This document shows, in pieces, positions 15,232 to 26,010 of a stretch of DNA of 64,000 bases (its first letter is position 1; each line of letters opens with the position of its first letter). The notes under the pieces were generated by a model. That model had not been told where the DNA came from and ran no database searches. It saw only the letters and a program-made list of their open reading frames with translations. Made by a program: the position numbers and the translations under genes. Source of the DNA: JAAYDS01 sp012729155 (GTDB lineage Bacteria; Chloroflexota; Anaerolineae; UBA1429). The DNA lies in the NCBI GenBank assembly GCA_036774405.1, contig DAIPBO010000003.1:1-64000 (forward strand), read 5' to 3'.

Positions 15232-16374
15232 ATGCAGACCATACGCGCGGCGACGTTGTACACCGGCACAGAGGTGCTCGAGAACGCTACCTTGGCGTGG
15301 GAGGGCGACCGCCTCACGTCTGTGGGCCAGGGCGCGGGCGAGGGGCCGCTCTATCCGGTGGTGACGCCGGCACTGATCGACGCCCACAGCCACATCGGGC
15401 TGATTCGCTCGGGCGAGCCCGGCGCCGAGGCCGAGGCCAACGAGCATATGGACGCCATGCTGGCCCACGCCGATGTGCTCGACTCGATCCAGATGGACGA
15501 CGCTGGCTTTCGCGAGTCGATCGAGGCGGGGGTGCTCTATGCCTGTGTGCTGCCGGGCAGCGGCAACATCATCGGCGGCGATTCGGCGGTGATCCGTAAC
15601 TATGCGGGCAACACCAACGACGCGCTGATCTGCCGTGCGGGCATCAAGGCGGCCTTTGGCTACAACCCCATGAGCGTGCGCGAGTGGCAGGGATCGCGGC
15701 CCTATACACGCATGGGGGCGCTGGCGATTTTGCGGGGCAAGCTGCACGACGTGCGCAACAAGCTGGCGCAAGAGGCCGCCGTGGCCGAAAAGGGCGAGGG
15801 CGAGGCGCCCAGGTACAGCGCCGAGGAGACGGTGTTGCGGGCGCTGCTCAGGCGCGAACAACGGCTGCGCGTGCACGTGCACAAGGCCGACGACGTGGCG
15901 GCGCTGCTGCGCTTTGTCGACGAGTTCGGGCTCGACGTGGTGATCGAGCACACCTGCGATGTGCACGACGGCCAGACCTACCGCGAGCTGGCGGCGAGGG
16001 GCATCCCTGTGGTGTATGGCCCGCTCGACACGCTGGCCTACAAGGTCGAGCTCAAACACGAGAACTGGCGCAACCTGGCCTATCTGGTCAGCTCGGGCGT
16101 CACCTACGGGCTGATGACCGACCATCCGGTGATTCTGCAAAAGACGCTGCTGTTGACGCTGCGCTGGTTCTTGCGGGTGGGGCTGAGCAAACAGGCGGCG
16201 CTCGAGATCATCACGCGGCAGAACGCGGCCATTCTGGGCGTAGATGACGTGCTGGGCACGCTGGCCGAGGGCAAGTGGGCCTCGTTCGTCTGTTGGAGCG
16301 GCGACCCCTTTGCGCTGGAGAGCTACCCCGTGGCGGTGTATGCCGAGGGCGCGCTCATCCATCAGGAGGCGTGA
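15232..16374 (+). CDS. Amidohydrolase family protein (imidazolonepropionase-like)
   Basis: A 380-residue metal-dependent hydrolase. The first metal motif is DAHSHIG (about residue 50, HxH). Then follow RLRVHVHKADD, VIEHTCD, and the C-terminal MTDHPV, which carries the conserved Asp. The last segment, ITRQNAAILGVDDVLGTLAEGKWASFVCWSGDPF, is the usual beta-sandwich return of amidohydrolases. This group includes imidazolonepropionase-related and prolidase-type enzymes; the substrate cannot be named. The ATG at 15232 has GAGGAGG upstream. The next gene begins 1 bp after its stop, so the two form an operon. Confidence 0.85.
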   Translation: MQTIRAATLYTGTEVLENATLAWEGDRLTSVGQGAGEGPLYPVVTPALIDAHSHIGLIRSGEPGAEAEANEHMDAMLAHADVLDSIQMDDAGFRESIEAGVLYACVLPGSGNIIGGDSAVIRNYAGNTNDALICRAGIKAAFGYNPMSVREWQGSRPYTRMGALAILRGKLHDVRNKLAQEAAVAEKGEGEAPRYSAEETVLRALLRREQRLRVHVHKADDVAALLRFVDEFGLDVVIEHTCDVHDGQTYRELAARGIPVVYGPLDTLAYKVELKHENWRNLAYLVSSGVTYGLMTDHPVILQKTLLLTLRWFLRVGLSKQAALEIITRQNAAILGVDDVLGTLAEGKWASFVCWSGDPFALESYPVAVYAEGALIHQEA

Positions 16375-16375
16375 G

Positions 16376-17284
16376 ATGGGCGTTGGCTTGTGCGGCGAGG
16401 GCGCGGGCGAGCGGCTGCGCGCCCTGGTGCGGACCCTGTGCGACGGGCCGGCCAACCGCCTGCAGGGCGCGAGCGACGAGCGCGCCTGGGGCGAGCCGCT
16501 GGTGGGCTTTGCCGCCGGCGACGACCCGCTTTTTGCGGCCTACAAAGAGCACGTGGGCCCGCACCACTGGGCGCCTGCCGAGGCGCTGGCGCTGGCGCAC
16601 CCCGAGCTGGGCGCGCTCGATGCCGCGCAACTGACCGTGATCTGCTGGGTGCTGCCGCAGACGGCGGCCACGCGCGCCGACAGCCGGCAGGCCATAGCTT
16701 ACCCGCCCGAGCGCTGGGCGCGCTCGCGCATCTATGGCGAGCTATTCAACGACCACCTGCGGCGCGAGGTGGTGCGCGCCCTCGAGGCGGCGGGCCATGC
16801 CGCCGCAGCGCCCGTGCTGTTGCCGGGGTTTGGCACCGTCGACACGGCGCGCTATGGGCCGGCCAGCCGCTGGTCAGAGCGGCACATGGCCTATGCGGCC
16901 GGGCTGGGCACCTTTGGCCTGTGCGATGGGCTGATAACGCCGCTGGGCAAGGCCGTGCGGCTGGGCTCGGTGGTGGCGCAGGTGGCCGTGCCGCCCACGC
17001 CGCGGCCCTACAACGATCCGCATGCCTATTGCCTGCACTATGCGCGGGGCACCTGCGGCGCCTGCATCGAGCGGTGCCCTGCCGGCGCGCTCAGCGCTGC
17101 CGGGCACGACAAGCGCCTCTGTGGCGCCTATGTGGGGGCCACGCGGCCCTATGTGCTGGCGCACTATGGCTTTGAGGGCTATGGCTGCGGGCTCTGTCAG
17201 ACGGGGGTGCCGTGCGAGGCGGGCATCCCCGAAGGGCTGGGCCAGGGCGCAACGGCCTGCATTACCGGGCAAGAGGCAGTGTGA
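16376..17284 (+). CDS. QueG-like iron-sulphur protein
   Basis: A 302-residue protein with a C-terminal ferredoxin-like region containing CGACIERCP (CxxCxxxCP) and CGLCQTGVPC, two [4Fe-4S] binding sets. The central segment (HMAYAAGLGTFGLCDGLITPLGKAVRLGSVV) matches the cobalamin-site region of epoxyqueuosine reductase (QueG) and related reductive-dehalogenase-like proteins. It lacks QueG's normal N terminus and HEAT-like tail, so it is probably a paralogue rather than the tRNA-modifying enzyme. The ATG at 16376 follows the amidohydrolase stop by 1 bp with AGGAGG just upstream. Its 3' end overlaps the convergent kinase gene by 23 bp. Reaction unknown. Confidence 0.75.
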   Translation: MGVGLCGEGAGERLRALVRTLCDGPANRLQGASDERAWGEPLVGFAAGDDPLFAAYKEHVGPHHWAPAEALALAHPELGALDAAQLTVICWVLPQTAATRADSRQAIAYPPERWARSRIYGELFNDHLRREVVRALEAAGHAAAAPVLLPGFGTVDTARYGPASRWSERHMAYAAGLGTFGLCDGLITPLGKAVRLGSVVAQVAVPPTPRPYNDPHAYCLHYARGTCGACIERCPAGALSAAGHDKRLCGAYVGATRPYVLAHYGFEGYGCGLCQTGVPCEAGIPEGLGQGATACITGQEAV

Positions 17285-18658
17285 ACAGCAGGCTGGCGCC
17301 CTGGCCGGGCTCGCTCTCGGCCCAGATGCGACCGGCATGCCGTTCGATCAACGAGCGCGCGATGGTGAGCCCCAGGCCCGAGCCGCCCTCGTCGCGGTGG
17401 CGCGAGCGGTCGCCGCGGTAAAAGCGCTCGAACACGCTGGGCAACTCTTGGACGGGGATGCCACGGCCCGTATCTTGCACGCCAAAGAGCACGCCCTGCT
17501 GGTGCGGGCGCGCAGAGAGGGTGATGCTGCCGCCGGCGTCGGTGTAGCGCAGGGCGTTGCTGACGAGGTTGTGCAGCACCTGCAAGATGCGGTCGGGGTC
17601 GGCCTCGACCGCCGGCAGGTCGTCGGCAACACTGAGCGCCAAAGCCACCTGCGCCTCTTGAGCGGCCACGCGGTGGGCGGCAACGGCCGATTCGAGCAAG
17701 GCGCGCGGGTCGACGGGCTCGGTGAGCAGTGAGAGCTCGCCGGCGTCAGAGAGCGAGAGGGTGCGCAGGTCGTCGACCACGCGCGAGAGGCGCTGGGCCT
17801 CGTCATAGATGACGCCGATGGCCTGGCTGTCGGCGGGCAGCACGCCATCGGCCACCGCCTCGGCGTGGCCCAGGATGAGCGTGAGCGGCGTGCGCAGCTC
17901 GTGGGCGATGTCGGCGGTCATCTGGCGGCGGAGCTGTTGGGCGCGGGCCAGCTCGGCCGTCATGCGGTTGAACGAGGTGGCCAGCTCGCCCAACTCGTCG
18001 TGGGTGCGCACGGGGATGGGCTGCACCTGTTCGCCGCGCGAGACGGCCTCGGCGGCGGTGCGCAGCGCGCGCAGCGGGCGCGTCAACGAGGTGGCCAGCA
18101 GCACGCCCAGCACCACCGCCAACAGCGCCGCCGCGCTGCCGCCCAGCAGCAGCGCCATGCTGAACCGCCCCAGAAAGCGCTCTTGCGGCGACTGGGGCTC
18201 GTTGGGCACAAAGCCCAGCAGCAGGCGGCCCACCTCTTGTTCGTCGACGGTGATGGGCACGCCATCGCGCACCAGGGCGCGCGGCGCCACCTGGCCCAGC
18301 TCAAAGCCCTGGCCAGCGATGATCACGCGCCCGTCGGCATCTACCACGGCCACGCGCCCCCGCACGATCCAGTCAGATGGCTGCGGCGCGCTGCTGGCGT
18401 CGCCGAGGTTGGCGGTCGTCGCGCTGGGCGGGCGCGGCGGCGGGGCGAGCAGCTCTAGCTCGACGCCCTGCCAGCTGCCATGCTCGCGGTAGTAGTTGGC
18501 CCAGCGCTGCACGATGTCTCCCCTGTTGTGCGCCACCATAAAGGTGCCAAACTCGCCCACGGTGGTGCGGTAGACATAGAGGGCCACCAGGGCGAGCCCC
18601 GCAAGCGCCACGGCCACAAAGGCAACCGCCAGCTTGACCCAGAGCGACACACGGCTCA

Positions 18659-18659
<1 letters not shown>
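17262..18659 (-). CDS. Sensor histidine kinase (BaeS-like)
   Basis: A 465-residue membrane kinase: TM1 about 9-30, an extracytoplasmic sensor of about 130 residues, TM2 about 168-190, HAMP about 190-243, and HisKA with the phospho-acceptor His253 in DIAHELRTPL. The HATPase domain has NLVSNALRY (N box), DTGRGI (G1), FERFYRGDRS (F box) and GGSGLGL (G2). The loop is Pro/Ala-rich and of no named sensor type. It should phosphorylate the response regulator encoded just upstream, whose stop overlaps this ATG. This is the last gene of the six-gene export and signalling operon starting at 23649. Context suggests envelope stress or toxic-compound sensing; the signal is unknown. Confidence 0.93.
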
Positions 18660-19360
<701 letters not shown>

Positions 19361-19379
19361 GACGACCTCCGCTGAGGCG

Positions 19380-20078
19380 CTATTTGCTCTCTAGCAGTGC
19401 GATCAGTTTATCCATCAGGGCCGTGGGCGCCAGTGCGCGCCGCACCGTGCCGGCGCCTGTGGCACCCTGGGCGTCGGGGGGCATGGCGCCGCCGATAGCG
19501 CCCATGTCGGGCGGCGGGCCGCCCTGGATCGCCATGCCGCCAGCGGCGGGGCCGCCCCCCATGCCACCGCCTGGCCCGATGCCGCCACCTGGCCCCATGC
19601 TCCCGCCCTGCGATGCTCCGGCCTGCCGCAGCGCCTCGATGCGGGCGCGCTGCTCGTCGCTGAGCTCGCCGGCTGCCGGCGCGCCCTGCACGCCCTGCTC
19701 GGCCATGGTGGCCATCAGATCGGCGTTGGTGAGGCGCAGGGCAGCGATGGCGGCCAGCTGCTCGGCGGTCATGGCCTCATAGAGCTGGGCCTGCAGGCTG
19801 GCGAGCTCTTGCGGCGCGGTGGCGTCGCTCTGCATCAGGGCGCGATAGCCGCGCCACAGCAAGGCGAGCTGTTGGGCCTGCTCGACGGTGACGGCCTGTG
19901 GCTGCTCCTCGAGGCGAAAGGTGCCCACCAGTAGTTGCGTCAGGGCGGGCAGGGCGCCGTCATAGTCAGCAGGCAGGGGCGCGCTGGCCTGCGGCACAGC
20001 GGTGGCGCCGCTTTGCTGACAGGCGGCGAGCGACAGGGCCAGGGTTAGGGCGATGAGCGTATACGCCAGGCGATTCAT
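19380..20078 (-). CDS. Lipoprotein of unknown function in an efflux operon
   Basis: A 232-residue lipoprotein. The N-terminal signal ends in the lipobox LAAC with Cys20, so it should be lipid-anchored outside the membrane. Residues about 40-140 are helical (VTVEQAQQLALLWRGYRALM and MTAEQLAAIAALRLT). These resemble the LTxxQ-type helical repeats seen in periplasmic stress proteins. The tail is rich in Gly, Met and Pro (GPGGGIGPGGGMGGGP) and probably disordered; Met-rich tails can bind soft metals, but that is speculation. The ATG at 20078 has AAGGAG upstream. It sits 19 bp after the permease and 19 bp before the response regulator. Confidence 0.75.
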   Translation of the reverse strand: MNRLAYTLIALTLALSLAACQQSGATAVPQASAPLPADYDGALPALTQLLVGTFRLEEQPQAVTVEQAQQLALLWRGYRALMQSDATAPQELASLQAQLYEAMTAEQLAAIAALRLTNADLMATMAEQGVQGAPAAGELSDEQRARIEALRQAGASQGGSMGPGGGIGPGGGMGGGPAAGGMAIQGGPPPDMGAIGGAMPPDAQGATGAGTVRRALAPTALMDKLIALLESK

Positions 20079-20097
20079 CTGGGTTGCTCCTTGGGGG

Positions 20098-21319
20098 CTA
20101 TTCATGGCGCAGCGACTCGATGGGATCTAGCTGGGCCGCGCGGTTGGCGGGATAGTAGCCGAAAAAGACGCCGATGAGGGCAGCCGAGCCAAAGGCCAGG
20201 GCAATCGAGCCAGGCGCCACCACGGTGCGCATATCGCCCAGGCGGGCAAACACCCACGAGCCCGCCACGCCCGCCAGAGCGCCCAGCAGGCCACCCACCA
20301 GACTGAGCATCAACGCCTCGGCCAGGAACTGCAGGCGGATGTCGGTCTCTGTGGCGCCCACCGCCTGGCGGATGCCGATCTCGCGGGTGCGCTCGGTAAC
20401 CGAGGCGATCATGATGTTCATGATGCCGATGCCGCCGACGATCAGCGACACGCCGGCCACCCAGCCCAGCAGGTTGCGAAAGGCCTCGGTGGTGGCCTCT
20501 TGCGTCGAGATGATGTCTTGCTGCGTCTGCACGGTGAAATCGGCGGCGTCGAGCGAGACGCCGTGGCGCCGTGCCAGCAGCAGCTTGACCTGCAAGATGG
20601 TGTCGTCGATGACCTCGGGGCTGGCGGCCTGCAGGTAGATGGTGCGCACGCTGTTGCCCATCATGGCGCTAAAGCGCGATGGCAGGTATTTGGCGAACAC
20701 CACGGTTATGGGTGTATAGACGCGCGCATCCCAGTCTTGTCCGGCGACGGTGCCCTTGGGGGCCATCACGCCGACGACGGTGAGCTTTTCGGTGCCCACG
20801 GTGATGCGCGCGCCGATGGGGTCTGCCGCGCCAGCCGCCCCGAACAGCTCTTTGGCCAGCGAGGCGCCCAGCACAGCCACGCGGGCGGTGCGGTCCAGGT
20901 CGGTCTGGTTGACAAAGCGGCCGCTGGCCACGGCCACATCGCGCACCGAGGGAAAGTCTGGCGTGGTGCCCAGCAGGGTGATGCTATCCAGCGAGACGTT
21001 GCCATACTTGACGGTGGCACTGGTCTGCTGCTCGACGGCAAAGCCCGCCACCGTGGCCACGCTGTCGACGATAGCCTCGGCATCGTCATACACCAGCCCG
21101 CCCTGCTGCGGCTGGCCAGGCGTCATGCGCATCATGGCGCTGTTGACGAAGATGAGGTTGGCCCCGAGGCTGTTGATCTGCTCGGCGATGGTGGCCTCGG
21201 TGCCCGCCGAAACGGCCATCATGATGATCACCGCGGCCACGCCGATGATGACGCCCAGCATGGTGAGCAGGGCGCGCAGCTTGTTGGTGAGCAGGCCCTC
21301 CCACGCTACGGCCAGGGTT

Positions 21320-21333
<14 letters not shown>
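20098..21333 (-). CDS. ABC transporter permease, MacB type
   Basis: A 411-residue permease with the MacB/FtsX layout: TM1 near residues 18-45 (LRALLTMLGVIIGVAAVIIMMAV), a large extracytoplasmic domain of about 230 residues (MacB_PCD), then three C-terminal membrane spans. The FtsX-domain motif GGIGIMNIMIASVTERTREIG and the RQAVGA segment are conserved. MacB-type pumps do not carry substrate through the membrane; they use ATP to move a periplasmic adaptor. The start GTG at 21333 with GGAGG upstream lies inside the end of the ATPase gene (14-bp overlap). Partners are the ATPase and the adaptor encoded immediately upstream. Confidence 0.93.
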
Positions 21334-22050
<717 letters not shown>

Positions 22051-22054
<4 letters not shown>

Positions 22055-23649
22055 CGGCTCACCGCCGTGATGCCGGTGCTAACCACCTCGCCCGCCGCGA
22101 GGCCCGCGGTGATCTCGGCATAGGTATAGTCTTGCAGGCCGACGGTGACAGCGCGCAGGCGAGGCTCGCCGTCTTTAACCACAAAGACGGCATAGTGGCC
22201 GTCGCCCAGGTCGCGCAGCGCCTCGACGGGCACCAGCACGGCCCCCTCGGCGCGGCCGCCGATGACGTCTACGGTGGCGTTCATGCCCACCAGCAGCCCC
22301 TGCGGCTTGCTGAACGATGCCGCGTCGAGGGTGATGACGCCACGGATGACGCTCATGTTGCTCACGGTAGTGAGTGTGGGGTCGACGCCGCTGACGACAC
22401 CGGTAAAGAGCTCGTCGGGCAGGGCGTCGAACACCAGCTCGGCCTCATAGCCCAGCGCCAGGCTGCCCAGATCGCTCTCGTCGAGATACACCTCGACCAG
22501 CGGCGTGGTGACGTCTTGCAGGGTGATGATGGCGCTGGCGCCCTGGCCGCCCACGGTGTCGGCTAACTCGGCGTCAACGGCGGTGACGACGCCGGCAAAG
22601 GGCGCCACCAGGGTGGTGTTGGCCAGGTCGCTCTGGGCCTGCTTGAGGGCGAGTTGCGCCTCTAGCAGTGTGAGTTCGGCCTGGCGCACGTTGGCCTGGG
22701 CGGTGGCGCTGGCCAGGCCCTGGTCGTCGGCCGATAGGGCCAGCAGGTTCTCGCGGGCGCGGGCCAGGTTGGCCTCGGCGCTGGCGAGCTGGGCGGCGGT
22801 GGGGCCGCGTTGCAGCTCGGCGAGGGCCTGCTGGGCCTTGAGCAGCGTGGCGCGGGCGTTCTCGAGCTCGGCCTGGGTGGCGGGCTGCTGGGCAGAGGCA
22901 TAGGCCATTTCGGCCTTTTGCACGCTGATCTCTCCGTTGAGCACGCTCACCTGGGCGCCGTCGTAGGCGGCTGTATCGGTGCCGCGGCCGCCCACGGCGT
23001 CGCGGTTCATCTGGGCCGACCAGAGGCTGTTCTTGGCCTGCTCGAGGTTGAGGCGCGCCTCGGTGACCTGGTCGGCGTCGGGCCGCGCGGCGAGGGTGTC
23101 GTAGGCGTCTTGGGCCACGGCCACGGCGGCCTGCGCCAGGGACAGCTCGGCAGCGCTGGGGCTGGCCTTGAGCGCATCCAGCGCCTCTTGCGCGGTGGCC
23201 ACGGCAGCCTGCGCCTCGAGCAGGCTGGCACTGGCGGGGTCGTCGAGCGCGGCCAGCTCATCCTGCGCCTGAGCCAGCGACGTCTGCGCGGCGGTGACGG
23301 CCTTTTCGGCGGCGGCCACGGCCATGCGCGCCGCCAGATCGTCGATGCGCGCCAGTGGGTCGCCAGCGGCCACGCGATCGCCCGCGGCCACCTGTAGCTC
23401 GAGTAACTCACCCTCGGTGGCAAAGCCGAGCGAGGCGGTCTGTGCTGCGATGGCCCTGCCGGCGGCCGTGGCCGAGATGATCAGATCGCCCGTACGGGCG
23501 AGCGTGGTTTGCAGCGTGCCCTCGGTGTCGGCCTGCTGCTGACGCTGCTCGGCCGCGCGCAGCGAATAGTAGTAGGCCCCGCCCGCCAGGGCCGCCACCA
23601 GGGGGATGGCGAGCCACCAGCGTCGGCGCCGTCTGGTCTGTGGCGTCAT
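22051..23649 (-). CDS. HlyD/MacA-type periplasmic adaptor subunit
   Basis: A 532-residue adaptor with one N-terminal membrane anchor (WLAIPLVAALAGGAYYYSL), a first lipoyl half (LGFATEGELLELQVAAGDRVAAGDPLARID) and an Ala/Gln-rich coiled-coil hairpin of about 220 residues (about 110-330). The second lipoyl half (VAPFAGVVTAVDAELADTVGG) is followed by beta-barrel and membrane-proximal domains. The coiled coil is longer than in MacA of proteobacteria. It links the MacB-like permease to whatever lies outside. It is the first gene of the six-gene operon. Its promoter region carries four 11-bp-phased half-sites for an OmpR-type regulator. Confidence 0.92.
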
Positions 23650-23679
23650 TCAGGCTCCTCCTTGTCGAACGTTGAGGCC

Positions 23680-23734
23680 AGCATGCCGCACAACGATGAA
23701 GGCGGTATGAAGAGGCCGTGAGGGCACAATGTGG
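23680..23734 (-). promoter_or_regulatory. Response-regulator-dependent promoter: four phased half-sites plus -10
   Basis: On the plus strand pentamers TGAAG, TGAAG, TGAGG and TGTGG start at 23697, 23708, 23719 and 23730, an exact 11-bp period. Read toward the adaptor gene (minus strand) they are CCACA, CCTCA, CTTCA, CTTCA, then 11 nt, then -10 CATGCT (23685-23680). The layout is that of a PhoB/OmpR-activated promoter without a -35 box. It recurs at 24634-24688. Confidence 0.75.
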
Positions 23735-23757
23735 CTCGCCAGGCGCGAGCATGCGAC

Positions 23758-23783
23758 GGGCCCCTGCACGCTGGCAGGGGCCC
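23758..23783 (-). terminator. Strong hairpin downstream of the exported repeat protein gene
   Basis: GGGCCCCTGC (23758-23767) and GCAGGGGCCC (23774-23783), 6-nt loop, no U-tract. It lies 37 bp after the stop at 23820 and separates that gene from the adaptor operon promoter. Confidence 0.6.
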
Positions 23784-23819
23784 ATCGTGGGGAGAGGGGA
23801 GACGAGAGACCCTCGCGGC

Positions 23820-24551
23820 TCAGTTGGCGGGGCGCCACGGCGTGCGAGCCAGGCCCCACATGCCGACATCTGGGCCACAGCCCATGCCGGGGCCCACCAG
23901 CCAGCCCTGCTCGGCGCCGACCAGCAGCCAGTCGGCCTGCTCTGGCGAGATGCGCTCATCTTTGACGGCCTGGGCGAGGCGCTCGCGATAGGCGTCGAGC
24001 CGCGCCTGCTCGACGGCTTCTTGTACGTCGGCCAGGTCCACGTCGGCGCGCTCGGCCAGATCGGCCAGGGTGCGCCCGCCCCACAGCTGCAGTTCGAGCT
24101 GATCGACCGTCATGCCCAGGGTCTCGGCGGCAGCGGCCAGCGAGGCGGCATCGTTGAGGCGCAGCGGCCTGTCCTCGCCGCGCACAGATTGCTTAATCAG
24201 GGCCTGCCCCAGGCGTTGCCACAGGCCACCCTGGTGGGCGTTCTCGGCCAGGTCGCGCAGCTCTTGCAGGTCGACACCGGCCTCTTGGGCCAGGTCGGCC
24301 AGGGTGGCGCCATCGGCCAGGCGGGCCTGCAGCTCGTCCAGGTCGATATCGAGCGCCTCGGCCAGCTCTGGCCAGAGGGCAGGGGGCGCCCAGGGCCAGC
24401 GCTGCGGTTCGTCAACGAGAGAAGGGCCGCCCTTGGGCGTGGGCTGTTTGGGTGGCGTCGCCGGCGCCTGGGCCAACGCCGGCAGTGCGCCGGCGACGAT
24501 CAGTGCCAGGGACATAAAGGCGATGGTAAGTAGGCGAGCGGTCTTGTTCAT
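23820..24551 (-). CDS. Exported helical-repeat protein co-regulated with the efflux operon
   Basis: A 243-residue protein with a signal peptide (about residues 1-28, ending ALPALA). The mature part holds at least two copies of a helical motif: LADGATLADLAQEAGVDLQEL and LWGGRTLADLAERADVDLADV. Further helical pieces follow (LGMTVDQLE; AVKDERISPEQADWLL), resembling the tail of DUF2680-like proteins. The C terminus is Gly/Trp-rich. No enzyme motif is seen. The ATG at 24551 has GGGAG upstream; the longer frame to 24857 is not supported. Its promoter has the same four phased half-sites as the adaptor operon, so it is probably a periplasmic accessory or stress chaperone-like member of the same regulon. 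Confidence 0.75.
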   Translation of the reverse strand: MNKTARLLTIAFMSLALIVAGALPALAQAPATPPKQPTPKGGPSLVDEPQRWPWAPPALWPELAEALDIDLDELQARLADGATLADLAQEAGVDLQELRDLAENAHQGGLWQRLGQALIKQSVRGEDRPLRLNDAASLAAAAETLGMTVDQLELQLWGGRTLADLAERADVDLADVQEAVEQARLDAYRERLAQAVKDERISPEQADWLLVGAEQGWLVGPGMGCGPDVGMWGLARTPWRPAN

Positions 24552-24633
24552 GGTGTCAACTCCCTGTGGCTGCGATAAGAGATGTTTGGCTGTCATGGGT
24601 GTGGCAGCGACGTTGCCGGTGCCACACATGCTC

Positions 24634-24688
24634 AATCTAGCCGCGCTCTGTGAAGGACCGATGAAGAGGTGATGTGGCCGCGGTGAGG
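24634..24688 (-). promoter_or_regulatory. Response-regulator-dependent promoter, second copy
   Basis: Plus-strand pentamers TGAAG, TGAAG, TGTGG and TGAGG start at 24651, 24662, 24673 and 24684, again an 11-bp period. On the minus strand the last CTTCA is followed by 11 nt and the -10 box TAGATT (24639-24634). Repeat number, period and distance to -10 match the adaptor promoter. Confidence 0.75.
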
Positions 24689-24689
24689 T

Positions 24690-24715
24690 GCCGCGCCGCG
24701 GCGCCGCGCCGCGGC
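24690..24715. repeat. 13-bp GC-only tandem duplication
   Basis: gccgcgccgcggc occurs twice back to back (24690-24702, 24703-24715), between the phased half-sites and a TACAAT -10-like box (24722-24727) of the divergent DUF362 gene. Confidence 0.8.
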
Positions 24716-24763
24716 CTGTGGTACAATATGTCAAACCTACTGATAGCCACGAGGAGTTTGAAC

Positions 24764-25939
24764 ATGCAACGCAGGATATTGCTGCAACGGTTGGCCGGGC
24801 TGGCGACGCTCGGCGCGCTGGCGGCCTGTACACCGCCGGCGGAGCCTGCGGCAGCACCGCAGCCAGCCGCTACGACCACAAAGGCCTCTACGACTACGCC
24901 AGTCGCTGGGCCGCGAACAGCCGCGACCTCGACGGCAACGCCAGTCGCGGCGTCAGCCAGACCCGACCCCACGCCCGAGCCTGCTGCCACACTGCAGCCC
25001 ACGGCCCAGGCCGAGCCGACAGAGCGCACCAACGAGGAGGGCCCCATGGCACGTGTTAGCCTGGTCAAGACCACCGACCGCGCGGCCGGCGTGCAGCGCG
25101 CCATCGCGCTGCTGGGCATCAATCGGGTGCAGGGGCGGCAGGTGCTGGTCAAGCCGAATTTCAACAGCGCCGACCCCTGCCCTGGCTCGACGCATACCGA
25201 CACGCTGCGGGCGCTGCTCGATGCCCTGCGAGATATGGGCGCCCGCGAGCTGGCCCTGGGCGATCGCGCCGGCATGGGCGACACCCGCCAGGTGATGGAG
25301 CAAAAGGGCGTGTACGAGCTGCTGGCGGCGTACGACATCGCGCCAGTGGCGTTCGAGGCGTTGCCCGAGGACGCCTGGGCGCTGTTCGAGGCAGAGGGGC
25401 TGCACTGGCAGCGGGGCTTTCCTGTGCCCAAGATGCTGCTCGAGGCCGAGGCGGTGGTGCAGACCTGCAATCTCAAGACGCACCGGTATGGCGGGCACTT
25501 TACGCTGTCGCTCAAGAACAGCGTGGGGTTTGCGGGCAAACGCTGGCGCGGTCACGACTATATGACCGAGCTGCACGGCTCGCCCCATCAGCGCCGCATG
25601 ATCGCCGAGCTCAATCTGGCCTATGCGCCGGCGCTGATCGTGATGGATGGCGTGCAGGCGTTCACCACCGGCGGGCCAGACCGCGGCACCACGGTGGACG
25701 CGCAGGTGGTGCTGGCGGCCACCGATCGGGTGGCCATCGACGCGGTGGGCGTGGCGTTGCTGCGCCTGTATGGCACCACGCCCGAGGTGAGCCGCGGACG
25801 TGTGTTCGAGCAAGAGCAGTTGGCGCGCGCCGTAGAGCTGGGGCTGGGCGTCAGCGGGCCTGAGCAGATCGAGCTGTTGACCGACGACGAGGCGAGCGCC
25901 GCCTATGCCGACGAGATCAGGGCGATGCTGCTGGCCTGA
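24764..25939 (+). CDS. DUF362 lipoprotein
   Basis: A 391-residue exported protein. An RR-containing signal (MQRRILLQRLAGLATLGALAAC) ends in a lipobox at Cys22 and could use Tat or Sec. A Thr/Ala/Pro-rich linker (about 25-95) leads to a DUF362 domain: VLVKPNFNSADPCPGSTHTD, VVQTCNLKTHRYGGHFTLSLKNSVGF, and VMDGVQAFTTGGP. DUF362 domains occur in iron-sulphur-associated and uncharacterised proteins; no ferredoxin cysteines are present here. An internal Met (MARVSLVKT) marks the start of the core domain. The ATG at 24764 has GAGGAG 7 nt upstream. It is divergent from the exported repeat protein gene. Confidence 0.85.
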   Translation: MQRRILLQRLAGLATLGALAACTPPAEPAAAPQPAATTTKASTTTPVAGPRTAATSTATPVAASARPDPTPEPAATLQPTAQAEPTERTNEEGPMARVSLVKTTDRAAGVQRAIALLGINRVQGRQVLVKPNFNSADPCPGSTHTDTLRALLDALRDMGARELALGDRAGMGDTRQVMEQKGVYELLAAYDIAPVAFEALPEDAWALFEAEGLHWQRGFPVPKMLLEAEAVVQTCNLKTHRYGGHFTLSLKNSVGFAGKRWRGHDYMTELHGSPHQRRMIAELNLAYAPALIVMDGVQAFTTGGPDRGTTVDAQVVLAATDRVAIDAVGVALLRLYGTTPEVSRGRVFEQEQLARAVELGLGVSGPEQIELLTDDEASAAYADEIRAMLLA

Positions 25940-25966
25940 GGCCCAGGTGCACTGCGGTGAGGCGGC

Positions 25967-25998
25967 GAGCGGGCGACCTGTGAGTGGGTCGCCCGCTC
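25967..25998. terminator. Two-way terminator-like hairpin
   Basis: GAGCGGGCGACC (25967-25978) pairs perfectly with GGTCGCCCGCTC (25987-25998), 8-nt loop, between convergent genes. The core is shared with the hairpin at 32361-32385. No U-tract. Confidence 0.7.
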
Positions 25999-26010
25999 TG
26001 TGGTGTGCGG

